64,000 nucleotides of DNA, taken from contig NZ_HG315671.1 of assembly GCF_000723205.1 (NCBI RefSeq), positions 756,851 to 820,850 of the forward strand, given 5' to 3'. A program made the translations under genes and the position numbers. How positions within the stretch are numbered: position 1 is the stretch's first letter; every line of letters starts with the position of its first letter. Shown piece after piece: positions 53,463 through 62,809 of the stretch. Below the pieces are notes generated by a model. The model searched no databases, had not been told where the DNA came from, and was given only the letters and a program-made list of their open reading frames with translations. This DNA is from Formosa agariphila KMM 3901 (GTDB lineage: Bacteria; Bacteroidota; Bacteroidia; Flavobacteriales; Flavobacteriaceae).

Positions 53463-54254
53463 GTGCCTGTCTATAAAGATCAATTAAAACGCACAATTTC
53501 CTTAGATGCTGTGCCTAAACGGATTGTATCTTTAGTGCCAAGTCAGACAGAATTACTATGCGATTTAGGATTAGAACATTCAATTGTAGGGGTGACCAAA
53601 TTTTGTGTGAATCCCACACATTTACTAGCTTCAAAAACAAGTGTTGGTGGTACAAAACAAGTCAACTACGATAAAATTAGAGCTTTAAATCCTGATATTA
53701 TTCTATGTAATAAGGAGGAAAATGCGAAAGACATGATTACTGAATTGGAGCACATAGCGCCTGTTCATATATCAGATATTTATACGCTAAACGATAGCTT
53801 AGAATTAATTAATATGTATGCCGAACTTTTTAACACGTCAATACAAGCCAATAGTATAATACAAGGCATAAAAAAAAGTAAGGCCGAATTTGAAGATTTT
53901 ATAGCCATAAAACCTTTAAAAACTGTTGCTTACTTTATATGGAAATCACCGTGGATGGTTGCTGCTAATCATACATTTATCAATCATTTATTAATAGAAA
54001 ATAAATTAGATAACATATTTTCAACACGAGACCGTTATCCAGAGATTGATTTAGATACCATGAAAACTTCACCAGATTTGGTGTTTTTGTCGAGTGAGCC
54101 TTATCCGTTTAAAGAAAACCATATTAACGAAGTAAAAACGTATTTTCCAAATTCCAAAGTTGTTTTAGTAGATGGAGAAATGTTCTCTTGGTATGGGTCT
54201 CGATTACAAAAGGCGTACGTCTATTTTAAAACGCTCAGCGAAATGTACCGTTAG
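53463..54254 (+). CDS. BtuF/TroA-like helical-backbone substrate-binding protein without signal peptide
   Basis: 263 residues. Matches the periplasmic binding-protein family for B12 and siderophores (RIVSLVPSQTELLCDLGL, ALNPDIILCNKEEN, WKSPWMVAANHTFI). The GTG start at 53463 leads straight into the mature domain, with no signal peptide or lipobox. It may act in the cytoplasm, or the true start may be elsewhere, but the preceding gene ends 6 bp upstream. B12-dependent enzymes (NrdJ, IcmF) are nearby. Its stop TAG overlaps the stop of the convergent small gene in TTAG. Confidence 0.82.
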   Translation: MPVYKDQLKRTISLDAVPKRIVSLVPSQTELLCDLGLEHSIVGVTKFCVNPTHLLASKTSVGGTKQVNYDKIRALNPDIILCNKEENAKDMITELEHIAPVHISDIYTLNDSLELINMYAELFNTSIQANSIIQGIKKSKAEFEDFIAIKPLKTVAYFIWKSPWMVAANHTFINHLLIENKLDNIFSTRDRYPEIDLDTMKTSPDLVFLSSEPYPFKENHINEVKTYFPNSKVVLVDGEMFSWYGSRLQKAYVYFKTLSEMYR

Positions 54255-54454
54255 TTATTAGCTTTAACACGAATTAATTCTTGTTCTAACTTCGAAGCTT
54301 CAAAATATAAATAGTCACTTAAACTACCATCGGTTTGCATCACATTGTAGGCTTCTTCAACAAAAGATTTATAAAGATTTTGTAATTCTTCAACCTTTAA
54401 TATCTTTTTTAAGTTTGGTTTTACTTGTCCTACTTTACTGAATTGATTTTTCAT
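54251..54454 (-). CDS. Small helical protein, Lacal_2735-like (copy 1)
   Basis: 67 residues, charged and helical: LYKSFVEEAYNVMQTDGSLS, then YFEASKLEQELIRV. Paralog of the adjacent 54534-54737 product; shared pattern YKxxxExAYNxxQTDxxxSD and A-x-K-L. Resembles the small Lacal_2735 (DUF6435-type) family common in Flavobacteriia; role unknown. No signal peptide or TM segment. Confidence 0.65.
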   Translation of the reverse strand: MKNQFSKVGQVKPNLKKILKVEELQNLYKSFVEEAYNVMQTDGSLSDYLYFEASKLEQELIRVKANN

Positions 54455-54533
54455 AATATTATAATTGTTTATAACATTAATGTAAAAACCGTGCCAAAGA
54501 ATATGGTGTTTTAGTTAATAAAATGATAATATT

Positions 54534-54737
54534 CTATTGCATTGGTAATTGATTGGCATCACCACGATACAAATAATTAAGTCGATTAATTTTGTTTAGA
54601 AGTTTAATCGCTTGATATTCTGAAATATCACTGATTGCAGCATCTGTTTGGCGAAAATTGTACGCCCTCTCCATTAGTTGTTTATAACGTTTGTTGAGCT
54701 TTTTCTGGTTTTTTTTAAGGAGGATACTTCTGTTCAT
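54534..54737 (-). CDS. Small helical protein, Lacal_2735-like (copy 2)
   Basis: 67 residues: basic N-terminus (KKNQKKLNKRYKQ), MERAYNFRQTDAAISDISEY, then AIKLLNKINRL. Tandem paralog of 54251-54454, 79 bp apart on the same strand. Family function unknown. Confidence 0.65.
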   Translation of the reverse strand: MNRSILLKKNQKKLNKRYKQLMERAYNFRQTDAAISDISEYQAIKLLNKINRLNYLYRGDANQLPMQ

Positions 54738-54816
54738 CTTATTGGTACTTAGTGTTTTAAATATACATTAAAAAAAATGAAACGCTTATACTCTAAATCA
54801 TAAAATTTTATAAAAA

Positions 54817-54848
54817 AAAAGTATCACTAATTTCTTAGTGATACTTTT
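54817..54848 (-). terminator. Terminator of the DUF4197 gene
   Basis: Perfect 13-bp arms (AAAAGTATCACTA / TAGTGATACTTTT), 6-nt loop; the A-run at 54812-54820 gives a T-run on the minus strand. Confidence 0.9.
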
Positions 54849-54895
54849 ATGCTTTGCACACACAAGATATATTTAAATCTTTAATGCGTTTGGGG

Positions 54896-55645
54896 TTAAT
54901 CTTGTAATTTAAATACAGATTGTAATAGTTCTGTAGATCGTGCTGCTGTAGAGCCTCTAATTTCTTTTTCTTCTACTGCTATCATTGTATAAACACCATC
55001 TAAGGCTTCGGTAGTTACATAATCTGTTAAATCAGGATTTACCTTAGATACAAATGGCATACTATTGTATTTAGAAATTAAACTGCTCCAAATTTTATCG
55101 GCGCCCACTTTACTAAACGATTCGTTTATTACAGGGTGAAATTTCTCGTAAAGCGAAGTTTGAGTTTTAGACGTAAGATAAGTTGTTGCCGCATCGTCAT
55201 TACCTAATAGAATGCTTTTGGCATCGTTAAAAGTAATGTCTTTAACAGCATCAACAAAAATAGGTGTGGCTTCTTTTACAGCATCTTCTGCGGCGCGGTT
55301 TAAAACTTTAATGCCTTCATCGGCTAAATCTCCTAGCCCCATTTTACGCAAGCCCGCATCAACTTTCTGTAATTCGTCGGGTAACATAATTTTAACTAAG
55401 TCATTTTTATAGAATCCGTCGGTTTGGGTTAATTTATTTACTTGATCTTCAATACCTAAATTTAAAGCCTCTCTCAGTCCTGCGGCAATATCGGTATTAG
55501 ATAGGTTTATTAACGAAGTGGATTCTGATGAGGAGGATTCTGAAGATGATGTTGCTTTTTTAAAGGAGTTGACTAAATCACCCAAAGATTGAGCGGAAGT
55601 GTTTAGTGCAGATAGCAGTAAACATGTGAAAATAATTCTTTTCAA
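54896..55645 (-). CDS. DUF4197 family secreted protein
   Basis: 249 residues. Signal peptide (MKRIIFTCLLLSALNTSAQ), a Ser-rich stretch, then the DUF4197 pattern: DIAAGLREALNLGIEDQVN, LPDELQKVDAGLRKMGLG and the late PDLTDYVTTEALDGVYTMIA. Periplasmic protein of unknown role. A -7 element TATTTTTG lies at 55672-55679 on the minus strand. Confidence 0.85.
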   Translation of the reverse strand: MKRIIFTCLLLSALNTSAQSLGDLVNSFKKATSSSESSSSESTSLINLSNTDIAAGLREALNLGIEDQVNKLTQTDGFYKNDLVKIMLPDELQKVDAGLRKMGLGDLADEGIKVLNRAAEDAVKEATPIFVDAVKDITFNDAKSILLGNDDAATTYLTSKTQTSLYEKFHPVINESFSKVGADKIWSSLISKYNSMPFVSKVNPDLTDYVTTEALDGVYTMIAVEEKEIRGSTAARSTELLQSVFKLQD

Positions 55646-55671
55646 AAGGTTTGTTTTTAAGATTTGAGGTG

Positions 55672-55679
55672 CAAAAATA
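55672..55679 (-). promoter_or_regulatory. -7 promoter element of the DUF4197 gene
   Basis: TATTTTTG on the minus strand, 26 bp before the start codon. No clear -33 element. Confidence 0.4.
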
Positions 55680-55828
55680 TGTGTATAATTTTATAAAAAT
55701 GCATAAATTTATACCAATTCGATGTTAAAAAATGAGGACTTCTTACAGATATGCGTAATTTAAATGACTAAGTAAGTAGATTTAGTGCAAGTGTTGAAAC
55801 TATTCAGTTTTATAAAATAGAAACGAAA

Positions 55829-56401
55829 ATGATACAGTTAAAATTGGTTAGTTTTTCAAGTAAAGGATATAAAAAAGAGCTTATAGTCTCGTACGAACAA
55901 GTTATACTGCTAAGAACCTATTTAGTAAATATGATTAAGTGCGATGTACTGGTTATAAACACTAATATTGGTTTAGATGTATATTATAACAGTATAGAAA
56001 ATAATAAAGCCCATATAGAAAATGCATTTATTATTCTTTTAGCCAAGGGCGGAAAAATAATCACCGATTATTATACATCAGATATAAATTCTATAGATGA
56101 AGTCCGTGCTAAAAGTCACCAGTATTTTAAACGCTTAATAAATCATCCGCTTTTATTTAAAAGCTATGCTAAGAGCATGTGTTATCAGATAAATTTAAAT
56201 TATGCCGAAAATTCAAAATTAATTGAGTCACTATTCTCAATTTGGCAAGATGAATTATTACGATTAAACGACACCGATGTTCAAGTTTATATTCTAAGAA
56301 CATTTTTGTCCAATTTACAACTCACCTATATACAACAATCCTGTAAACCTGAATTACAGGATTTATTAAGAGCAGCTTTAGATCAGAAACATTGTAATTA
56401 A
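55829..56401 (+). CDS. Hypothetical protein, 190 residues
   Basis: Not recognised. Soluble, mixed alpha/beta appearance: an N-terminal strand-rich part (LKLVSFSSKGYKKELIVSYE) and a helical C-terminal part (ESLFSIWQDELLRLNDTDVQ). No signal peptide, TM segment or metal motif; three cysteines without a pattern. It stands alone, convergent with purU with overlapping stop codons (TTAA at 56398-56401). The open frame and codon use look like those of its neighbours, so it is probably a real gene. Confidence 0.6.
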   Translation: MIQLKLVSFSSKGYKKELIVSYEQVILLRTYLVNMIKCDVLVINTNIGLDVYYNSIENNKAHIENAFIILLAKGGKIITDYYTSDINSIDEVRAKSHQYFKRLINHPLLFKSYAKSMCYQINLNYAENSKLIESLFSIWQDELLRLNDTDVQVYILRTFLSNLQLTYIQQSCKPELQDLLRAALDQKHCN

Positions 56402-57252
56402 TAAAAAATAAGTGTCTTATTATTAAACACCATAACCTTTCGGTTGATATGATGTTTAATTGCTGTCGCTAAAACTATTTTTTCTAAATCACGTCCTTTT
56501 GCAATTAAATCTTCTATCGCATGGTTATGCGTAACTCGCGTTACGTCTTGCTCTATAATTGGACCTGCATCTAAATCTTCGGTAACATAATGACTCGTTG
56601 CACCAATAATTTTCACACCGCGTTTATATGCCGAATGATATGGTTTTGCGCCAACAAAAGCAGGTAAAAACGAATGGTGAATATTAATAATTTTATTTGG
56701 GTATTCGTTTATCAATTTAGGAGAGATTATCTGCATATAACGTGCAAGCACTATAAAATTAATCTGGTGCTTTTTTAATAACTCTAATTGTCTAGCTTCA
56801 GCTTCAGGTTTTGTGTCTTTAGTAACAGGAACGTGGTAAAACGGAATATCAAAACTATCGGCAATAGGTTTTAAATCTAGATGATTACTTAAAATAAAAG
56901 GAATTTCAGCATTTAATTCACCCGACTTATAACGCCCTAAAATATCGTATAAACAGTGGTCGTACTTAGATACAAATAGGGCCATTTTAGGTTGCACTTC
57001 AGACGTGTAAATGCGCCACTTCATTACAAACTGTTTAGCCAATCCGTTTTTAAACGTATCTTTTAAATCTTCTAAATCTAGGATGTTGTTATCGAACTCA
57101 CATTCTAGACGCATAAAAAAGATATTTTGTTCACGGTCTACGTGTTGATCAATATATACGATGTTCCCTCCTTGCTGAGCGATAAAATTAGATACAGCTG
57201 CAATAATCCCAGATTGGTCGTTGCAGTGCATTAAAAGCGTGATCTTATTCAT
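56398..57252 (-). CDS. purU: Formyltetrahydrofolate deformylase
   Basis: 284 residues. N-terminal ACT domain (CNDQSGIIAAVSNFIAQQGG) and C-terminal formyltransferase-like domain with INIHHSFLPAFVGAKPYHSA and the catalytic Asp in TEDLDAGPII. Hydrolyses 10-formyl-THF to formate and THF, balancing one-carbon pools and supplying formate for purine synthesis. Confidence 0.95.
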   Translation of the reverse strand: MNKITLLMHCNDQSGIIAAVSNFIAQQGGNIVYIDQHVDREQNIFFMRLECEFDNNILDLEDLKDTFKNGLAKQFVMKWRIYTSEVQPKMALFVSKYDHCLYDILGRYKSGELNAEIPFILSNHLDLKPIADSFDIPFYHVPVTKDTKPEAEARQLELLKKHQINFIVLARYMQIISPKLINEYPNKIINIHHSFLPAFVGAKPYHSAYKRGVKIIGATSHYVTEDLDAGPIIEQDVTRVTHNHAIEDLIAKGRDLEKIVLATAIKHHINRKVMVFNNKTLIFY

Positions 57253-57397
57253 TAAATTTGGTTCTAAAAGTCTGTAAAAATACTCAGAATAAAATATCTA
57301 CACACGAATTGAAAACATTTTAGATAAATTAACTTAAATCTTAGTTTTTTTTGAATATTCCGTAAATTGCCGCTCAATTAAATAGTTTTTATTGAAA

Positions 57398-60300
57398 ATG
57401 AAACAAATAGAACCTTACAAGCCAACATATAAAGTACGAATAGTAACCGCAGCGTCCCTTTTTGATGGGCACGATGCATCTATAAACATCATGCGTCGCA
57501 TCATCCAGTCTACTGGAGTAGAAGTTATTCATCTCGGGCACGACCGTAGTGTAGATGAAGTGGTGAATACAGCCATTCAAGAAGATGCGAATGCCATTTG
57601 CTTAACCTCATATCAAGGCGGACATAACGAATATTTTAAATACATGTTCGACCTTTTGAAGGAAAGAGGAGCGGGACATATTAAAATCTTCGGTGGCGGA
57701 GGTGGTGTAATTTTACCTTCAGAGATTAAAGAACTTATGGATTATGGTATTACCAGAATCTATTCGCCAGACGACGGACGGGAACTAGGTTTACAAGGGA
57801 TGATTAACGATTTGGTTAAGCAGTCAGATTTTAAAAGTCCATCTTTAATCCTTCCTAAAGGGAAAGAAATATCAGAATCTTTAAAAGATAAAGATGTAAC
57901 AACCATTGCGAGGTTAATTTCTTTTGCTGAAAATGCTCATGACTTGTTCGAAGCAAGCTTTTCTCCTTTGGAGAACACAGGAAAAGAGGTTCCTGTGCTG
58001 GGAATTACAGGAACAGGAGGTGCTGGTAAATCGTCTTTAGTCGATGAGTTGGTACGTCGTTTTCTTATAGATTTCCCAGAGAAAACCATCGGATTAATTT
58101 CTGTAGATCCTTCAAAACGAAAAACTGGAGGAGCACTTTTAGGCGATAGAATCCGAATGAATGCCATAAACAATTCTCGTGTGTATATGCGTAGTTTGGC
58201 TACACGTCAGTCTAACTTAGCACTGTCTAAACATGTAAATGAAGCGGTTGAAGTTTTAAAAGCCGCCGAATACGATTTAATCATTTTAGAAACCTCTGGG
58301 ATTGGACAATCCGATACAGAAATTATAGAACACAGCGACTTGTCGTTATACGTGATGACTCCTGAATTTGGAGCGGCGACACAGTTAGAAAAAATCGATA
58401 TGTTAGATTTTGCCGATTTAGTGGCGATTAATAAATTCGATAAACGTGGGGCTTTAGATGCCATTCGCGATGTAAAAAAACAATATATGCGTAACCATAA
58501 TATGTGGCACGCAGATCCAGATACCATGCCGGTATTCGGAACAATAGCTTCCCAATTTAACGATCCAGGGATGAACACGCTGTACAAAGCTGTGATGGAT
58601 GGATTGGTGGAAAAATTAGATGCCGATTTAAAAACTAGTATCTCGATTTCGAAAGAAATGAGTGAGAAGATTTATGTCATTCCGCCTTCAAGAACACGTT
58701 ACCTATCTGAAATTGCTGAAAATAATCGGGGGTACGATAAAACAGCCGAAAATCAGGTTGTAGTGGCTCAGAAATTATACGGGATTTATAAAACAATCTG
58801 TTCTGTAGGAGATGTCACTTTGAGCGCAGTCGAAAAGTCTTTCATTGGAAAACTAGGGCTTGATCAAGATGAAATCCTGAAGGAAGTTCACGAAGATAAA
58901 ACAGATTTCATTAAAATGCTTATTGCTGAATTCGATCGCGTAAAATTAAATTTAGATCCGTATAACTGGGAAATTATTACCGGTTGGGATGCTAAAGTCA
59001 ATACATACAAAAATCCGATTTATGCCTTTAAAGTCAGAGATAAGGAAATAAAAATAGAGACACATACCGAGTCACTTTCACATTTACAAATCCCAAAAGT
59101 CGCTTTGCCAAAGTATCAAGCTTGGGGCGATATTTTACGTTGGTGTTTACAAGAAAATGTGCCTGGAGAATTCCCGTATACTTCAGGTCTGTATCCGTTT
59201 AAACGTACCGGTGAAGACCCTGCACGTATGTTTGCAGGAGAGGGCGGACCAGAACGTACCAACCGTCGTTTTCATTATGTAAGTGCTGGGTTACCTGCAA
59301 AACGCTTATCTACAGCATTCGATAGTGTGACGCTATATGGTAACGATCCCGATTTACGTCCAGATATTTATGGAAAAATTGGTAATGCCGGAGTCAGTAT
59401 TTGTTGTTTAGACGATGCTAAAAAACTATATTCTGGTTTTAATTTAGCCGATGTCATGACGTCTGTAAGTATGACGATTAATGGTCCTGCGCCCATGTTA
59501 CTTGGCTTTTTTATGAATGCGGCCATCGATCAGCAATGTGAGTTATATATTAAGGAGCATGATTTAGTTGAAGATATTGAAGCTAAAATAGATGCCATTT
59601 ATAAAGCTAAAGGCGTAGAACGTCCAACATATAATGGAGCACTTCCTGAAGGAAATAACGGATTAGGTTTAATGCTTTTAGGAGTAACCGGAGACGAAGT
59701 ATTATCTGCCGATGTGTATTTAGATATTAAAACCAAAACAATTGCTCAAGTTCGTGGTACGGTGCAAGCCGATATTTTAAAAGAAGACCAAGCGCAAAAC
59801 ACCTGTATCTTTTCTACAGAATTTGCATTGCGTTTAATGGGAGATGTACAAGAGTATTTTATCGATAATAATGTACGTAACTTTTATTCGGTGTCTATTT
59901 CTGGCTATCATATTGCCGAAGCAGGCGCCAACCCCATCACGCAATTGGCATTAACATTGTCTAACGGATTTACGTATGTCGAGTACTATTTAAGTCGTGG
60001 GATGGATATTAATAAATTCGGACCAAACTTATCGTTCTTTTTCTCTAATGGTATCGACCCAGAATATTCGGTAATCGGACGTGTAGCGCGTAAAATTTGG
60101 GCTAAAGCGATGAAATTAAAATACGGCGCCAACTCAAGAGCTCAAATGCTGAAATATCATATTCAGACCTCTGGACGTAGTTTACATGCTCAGGAAATCG
60201 ATTTTAACGACATTCGTACCAGTCTTCAAGCATTGTATGCGATTTACGATAATTGTAATTCTTTACACACCAATGCTTACGATGAAGCGATTACCACACC

Positions 60301-60847
60301 AACCGAAGAATCGGTGCGTCGTGCTATGGCCATTCAGTTAATTATAAACAAAGAATTAGGATTAGCTAAAAATGAAAATCCAATTCAGGGGTCTTTCATT
60401 ATTGAAGAGCTAACCGATTTAGTCGAAGAAGCTGTGCTGTTAGAATTCGACAGAATTACCGAACGTGGTGGCGTTTTAGGTGCTATGGAAACCATGTATC
60501 AGCGTAGTAAAATACAAGAAGAAAGTTTGTATTACGAAACCTTGAAACACAATGGCGATTTCCCTATTATTGGTGTAAATACCTTCTTAAGTTCTAAAGG
60601 ATCGCCAACAGTGATTCCAAAAGAAGTGATTCGTGCGACGGAAGAAGAGAAACAATTTCAGATTAAAACATTAGAAAATCTTCATAAAGGAAATGATACT
60701 GCGGAATTGTTGAAGGACCTGCAGCATAAAGCTATTCATAACGAAAATATTTTTGAAGCCTTAATGGATGTGTGTAAAGTATGTTCTTTAGGAGAAATTA
60801 CAGAAGCATTATTCGAAGTGGGCGGACAATACCGAAGAAACATGTAA
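57398..60847 (+). CDS. icmF: Fused B12-dependent acyl-CoA mutase IcmF
   Basis: 1149 residues from the ATG at 57398; a TTG at 57392 would add two residues. Order of parts: B12-binding domain (residues about 10-135; cobalt-ligand His in FDGHDASIN), MeaI-type GTPase chaperone with P-loop GTGGAGKSS (about 205-215) and NKFD, a linker, then the mutase TIM barrel ([20 protein letters not shown]). This is the IcmF arrangement, which interconverts isobutyryl-CoA and butyryl-CoA or related branched acyl-CoAs; substrate specificity is not determinable here. Single gene followed by a terminator. Confidence 0.95.
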   Translation: MKQIEPYKPTYKVRIVTAASLFDGHDASINIMRRIIQSTGVEVIHLGHDRSVDEVVNTAIQEDANAICLTSYQGGHNEYFKYMFDLLKERGAGHIKIFGGGGGVILPSEIKELMDYGITRIYSPDDGRELGLQGMINDLVKQSDFKSPSLILPKGKEISESLKDKDVTTIARLISFAENAHDLFEASFSPLENTGKEVPVLGITGTGGAGKSSLVDELVRRFLIDFPEKTIGLISVDPSKRKTGGALLGDRIRMNAINNSRVYMRSLATRQSNLALSKHVNEAVEVLKAAEYDLIILETSGIGQSDTEIIEHSDLSLYVMTPEFGAATQLEKIDMLDFADLVAINKFDKRGALDAIRDVKKQYMRNHNMWHADPDTMPVFGTIASQFNDPGMNTLYKAVMDGLVEKLDADLKTSISISKEMSEKIYVIPPSRTRYLSEIAENNRGYDKTAENQVVVAQKLYGIYKTICSVGDVTLSAVEKSFIGKLGLDQDEILKEVHEDKTDFIKMLIAEFDRVKLNLDPYNWEIITGWDAKVNTYKNPIYAFKVRDKEIKIETHTESLSHLQIPKVALPKYQAWGDILRWCLQENVPGEFPYTSGLYPFKRTGEDPARMFAGEGGPERTNRRFHYVSAGLPAKRLSTAFDSVTLYGNDPDLRPDIYGKIGNAGVSICCLDDAKKLYSGFNLADVMTSVSMTINGPAPMLLGFFMNAAIDQQCELYIKEHDLVEDIEAKIDAIYKAKGVERPTYNGALPEGNNGLGLMLLGVTGDEVLSADVYLDIKTKTIAQVRGTVQADILKEDQAQNTCIFSTEFALRLMGDVQEYFIDNNVRNFYSVSISGYHIAEAGANPITQLALTLSNGFTYVEYYLSRGMDINKFGPNLSFFFSNGIDPEYSVIGRVARKIWAKAMKLKYGANSRAQMLKYHIQTSGRSLHAQEIDFNDIRTSLQALYAIYDNCNSLHTNAYDEAITTPTEESVRRAMAIQLIINKELGLAKNENPIQGSFIIEELTDLVEEAVLLEFDRITERGGVLGAMETMYQRSKIQEESLYYETLKHNGDFPIIGVNTFLSSKGSPTVIPKEVIRATEEEKQFQIKTLENLHKGNDTAELLKDLQHKAIHNENIFEALMDVCKVCSLGEITEALFEVGGQYRRNM

Positions 60848-60871
60848 TAGTAAAGTATAATTAATCCTGTG

Positions 60872-60906
60872 AAAAACCTCAAATCTATCCGATTTGAGGT
60901 TTTTTG
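60872..60906 (+). terminator. Terminator of icmF
   Basis: AAAAACCTCAAATC / GATTTGAGGTTTTT with a 5-nt loop and T-run. Confidence 0.92.
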
Positions 60907-61246
60907 TGTTTTAAAAGGTTTAAAAACGCGATTTATTAAATAGAATCATGAGGCTTTAAGTGAATTCCATAGTCCACTATTAAAAAAGTATTTATACAAC
61001 AGTTAATTGGATTATTATAAGCGTGTTAAAAAGTACAGAAATTCTATGGGGCATTACACTTTAAAAAGCGTGATTAATTTTCAATTAATATTAGCGTGTG
61101 TTTTCCGTTAATCCGGTAATGTTGTGTTAATGCAGGTAACATTTAGATAGCGATATATTAACCAAACTACCTTACTTAGGTAACAAGATTCCACGGTGCT
61201 AATAATAGATTTGTTCACAACTAAAAATCAACTTAAACTTTAAATT
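60907..61246 (+). promoter_or_regulatory. Upstream region of the PhoX-like lipoprotein gene
   Basis: 340 bp without a gene. A 19-bp spaced imperfect direct repeat (GTTAATCCGGTAATGTTGT at 61107 and GTTAATGCAGGTAACATTT at 61126) looks like a tandem operator; the same (A)GGTAAC word recurs near 61175. A -7 element TAGATTTG is at 61206-61213, 33 bp before the start codon. Regulator unknown; a Pho-type box is one possibility given the PhoX-like product. Confidence 0.4.
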
Positions 61247-62794
61247 ATGAACAAAATTATTAGAATTTTTCTTTTATCATTTGTACTAACAGCAACCAGC
61301 ACATTAGTAGTAAGCTGTGATGTTGAAGATGGAAAAGATGGTGTTAATGGCGTAGATGGAGCAGACGGTGTAGACGGAGAAGATGGTGAAGACGGAGAAG
61401 ATTTAACGCTTGAAGACTTAATTCCTTTAACCGAATCAAAAACGCCAAACTTATTAAAAGTAGAAAGTGCATTCTCATCAATTAACATTACAACTATTTT
61501 ATCTTCTGAAGATAGATTAGAAAGCACTCCAGATTTCGTATACGGTTCTCTTGCAGATGGTGCTGGATTATTAGCAGAAAATGATGGTAGCTTTACATTA
61601 ATAAACAATATTGAAGGCGATTATTCTATTGCACGCATAAAATTAAACTCCGATTTACAACCTATACATGGTGATTATATTGTGAATGCGTTCGCAACGG
61701 CATTTACTGCACAATGTTCAGGAACTTTAATTACTCAAGAAGAGCATGGTTTCGGACCATTATATCTTTCAGGAGGAGAATGGGGAGGTTCATCTAAAGG
61801 TGTATTTGCTACAAATCCTTACAAATCTGCCGATGATGCAGATACTGCAATTATGTTACCTAAGTTAGGACAATGGTCTACAGAAAATGCTGTGCCAATA
61901 GGTAAAGATGCGTATCCAAGTAAAACAGTTGTTTTTATTGGCGATGACCATTCAGACAATTCAGTACCTTCTGGTCAATTAGGAATGTATGTAGGAAGCC
62001 GTGGAAATTTCGATAATGGTAAATTATACGGATTAAAAGTAACAAGTGCAGGTATCGATTTTGAAGCGCAAATGGCTGAAGGAACAGAATACGAAGCAGA
62101 ATTTGTTGAATTAGAAGAAACTCAAATCGATTTATTAGATGCTGAAGCTAAAGCTAAAGGTGTTATGGGATTCTCTAGATTAGAAGATATCGACTGGAGA
62201 AGAGGTTCTGCTGCTAACCAAAGAGAAATCTACTTTTGTGTAACAGGACGTTACAGTGCAGATTTAGTAGGTAAAGGAAGTTTACTAGGTCGTGTGTATA
62301 AAGTAGTCTTAAATGAAGAAGACCCAACAGGCCCTGCTAAAATCACTTGTGTTTTAGATGGAGATATTGTAGGTGGTAAAGCAGATGGTTTCCACTCGCC
62401 AGATAACATTTTAGTTACAGAAAACTATGCATACATTCAAGAAGACCCGAACGGTTATGCATCTTTAAATTCAGCAATTTCTGGTTTTGCAAAATTATAT
62501 CAGTATAACCTGTCAACAGGAGAAATTAAAACTGTTTTAGAATGCGACCAAGACTATGCAGAATCTATAGGTTACGGTACAGCATCTTCAATGTGGGAAA
62601 TTACAGGAATGATTGATGTTACAGATGTTGTAAATAATGGTGAAAACACTTTTATGGTAATGACTCAAAACCATGGTTGGAATGCTCCAGATGGAACATT
62701 TTTTACAGACCCAAAAGCAAATTCAGTTTTAGAAGGAGCGACTGCTACTAACGAAGGTTCTGTTTTATTCAAAATAACTGGATTAGAAAGATAA
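61247..62794 (+). CDS. PhoX-like (DUF839) lipoprotein with acidic Gly-X-Y repeat
   Basis: 515 residues. A lipoprotein leader ends at C24 (LVVSC), followed immediately by acidic residues, a pattern linked to surface export of Bacteroidetes lipoproteins. Residues about 29-52 are eight collagen-like triplets with Asp mostly in third position. The remainder resembles the PhoX/DUF839 propeller: GFSRLEDIDWRRG, EIYFCVTGRYS, DGFHSPDNILV and WNAPDGTFFTDP. PhoX enzymes are Ca/Fe-dependent phosphatases; catalytic competence here is not established. The next gene, a cytochrome c peroxidase lipoprotein, starts 15 bp downstream and is probably co-transcribed. Confidence 0.7.
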   Translation: MNKIIRIFLLSFVLTATSTLVVSCDVEDGKDGVNGVDGADGVDGEDGEDGEDLTLEDLIPLTESKTPNLLKVESAFSSINITTILSSEDRLESTPDFVYGSLADGAGLLAENDGSFTLINNIEGDYSIARIKLNSDLQPIHGDYIVNAFATAFTAQCSGTLITQEEHGFGPLYLSGGEWGGSSKGVFATNPYKSADDADTAIMLPKLGQWSTENAVPIGKDAYPSKTVVFIGDDHSDNSVPSGQLGMYVGSRGNFDNGKLYGLKVTSAGIDFEAQMAEGTEYEAEFVELEETQIDLLDAEAKAKGVMGFSRLEDIDWRRGSAANQREIYFCVTGRYSADLVGKGSLLGRVYKVVLNEEDPTGPAKITCVLDGDIVGGKADGFHSPDNILVTENYAYIQEDPNGYASLNSAISGFAKLYQYNLSTGEIKTVLECDQDYAESIGYGTASSMWEITGMIDVTDVVNNGENTFMVMTQNHGWNAPDGTFFTDPKANSVLEGATATNEGSVLFKITGLER

Positions 62795-62809
62795 GATAAA
62801 AATAAATTC

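Noticed and set aside
61319-61402. Short-period repeat encoding Gly-X-Asp as a possible CRISPR or minisatellite
   Set aside because: It is in frame within the lipoprotein gene and codes for collagen-like triplets; no spacers of constant length.
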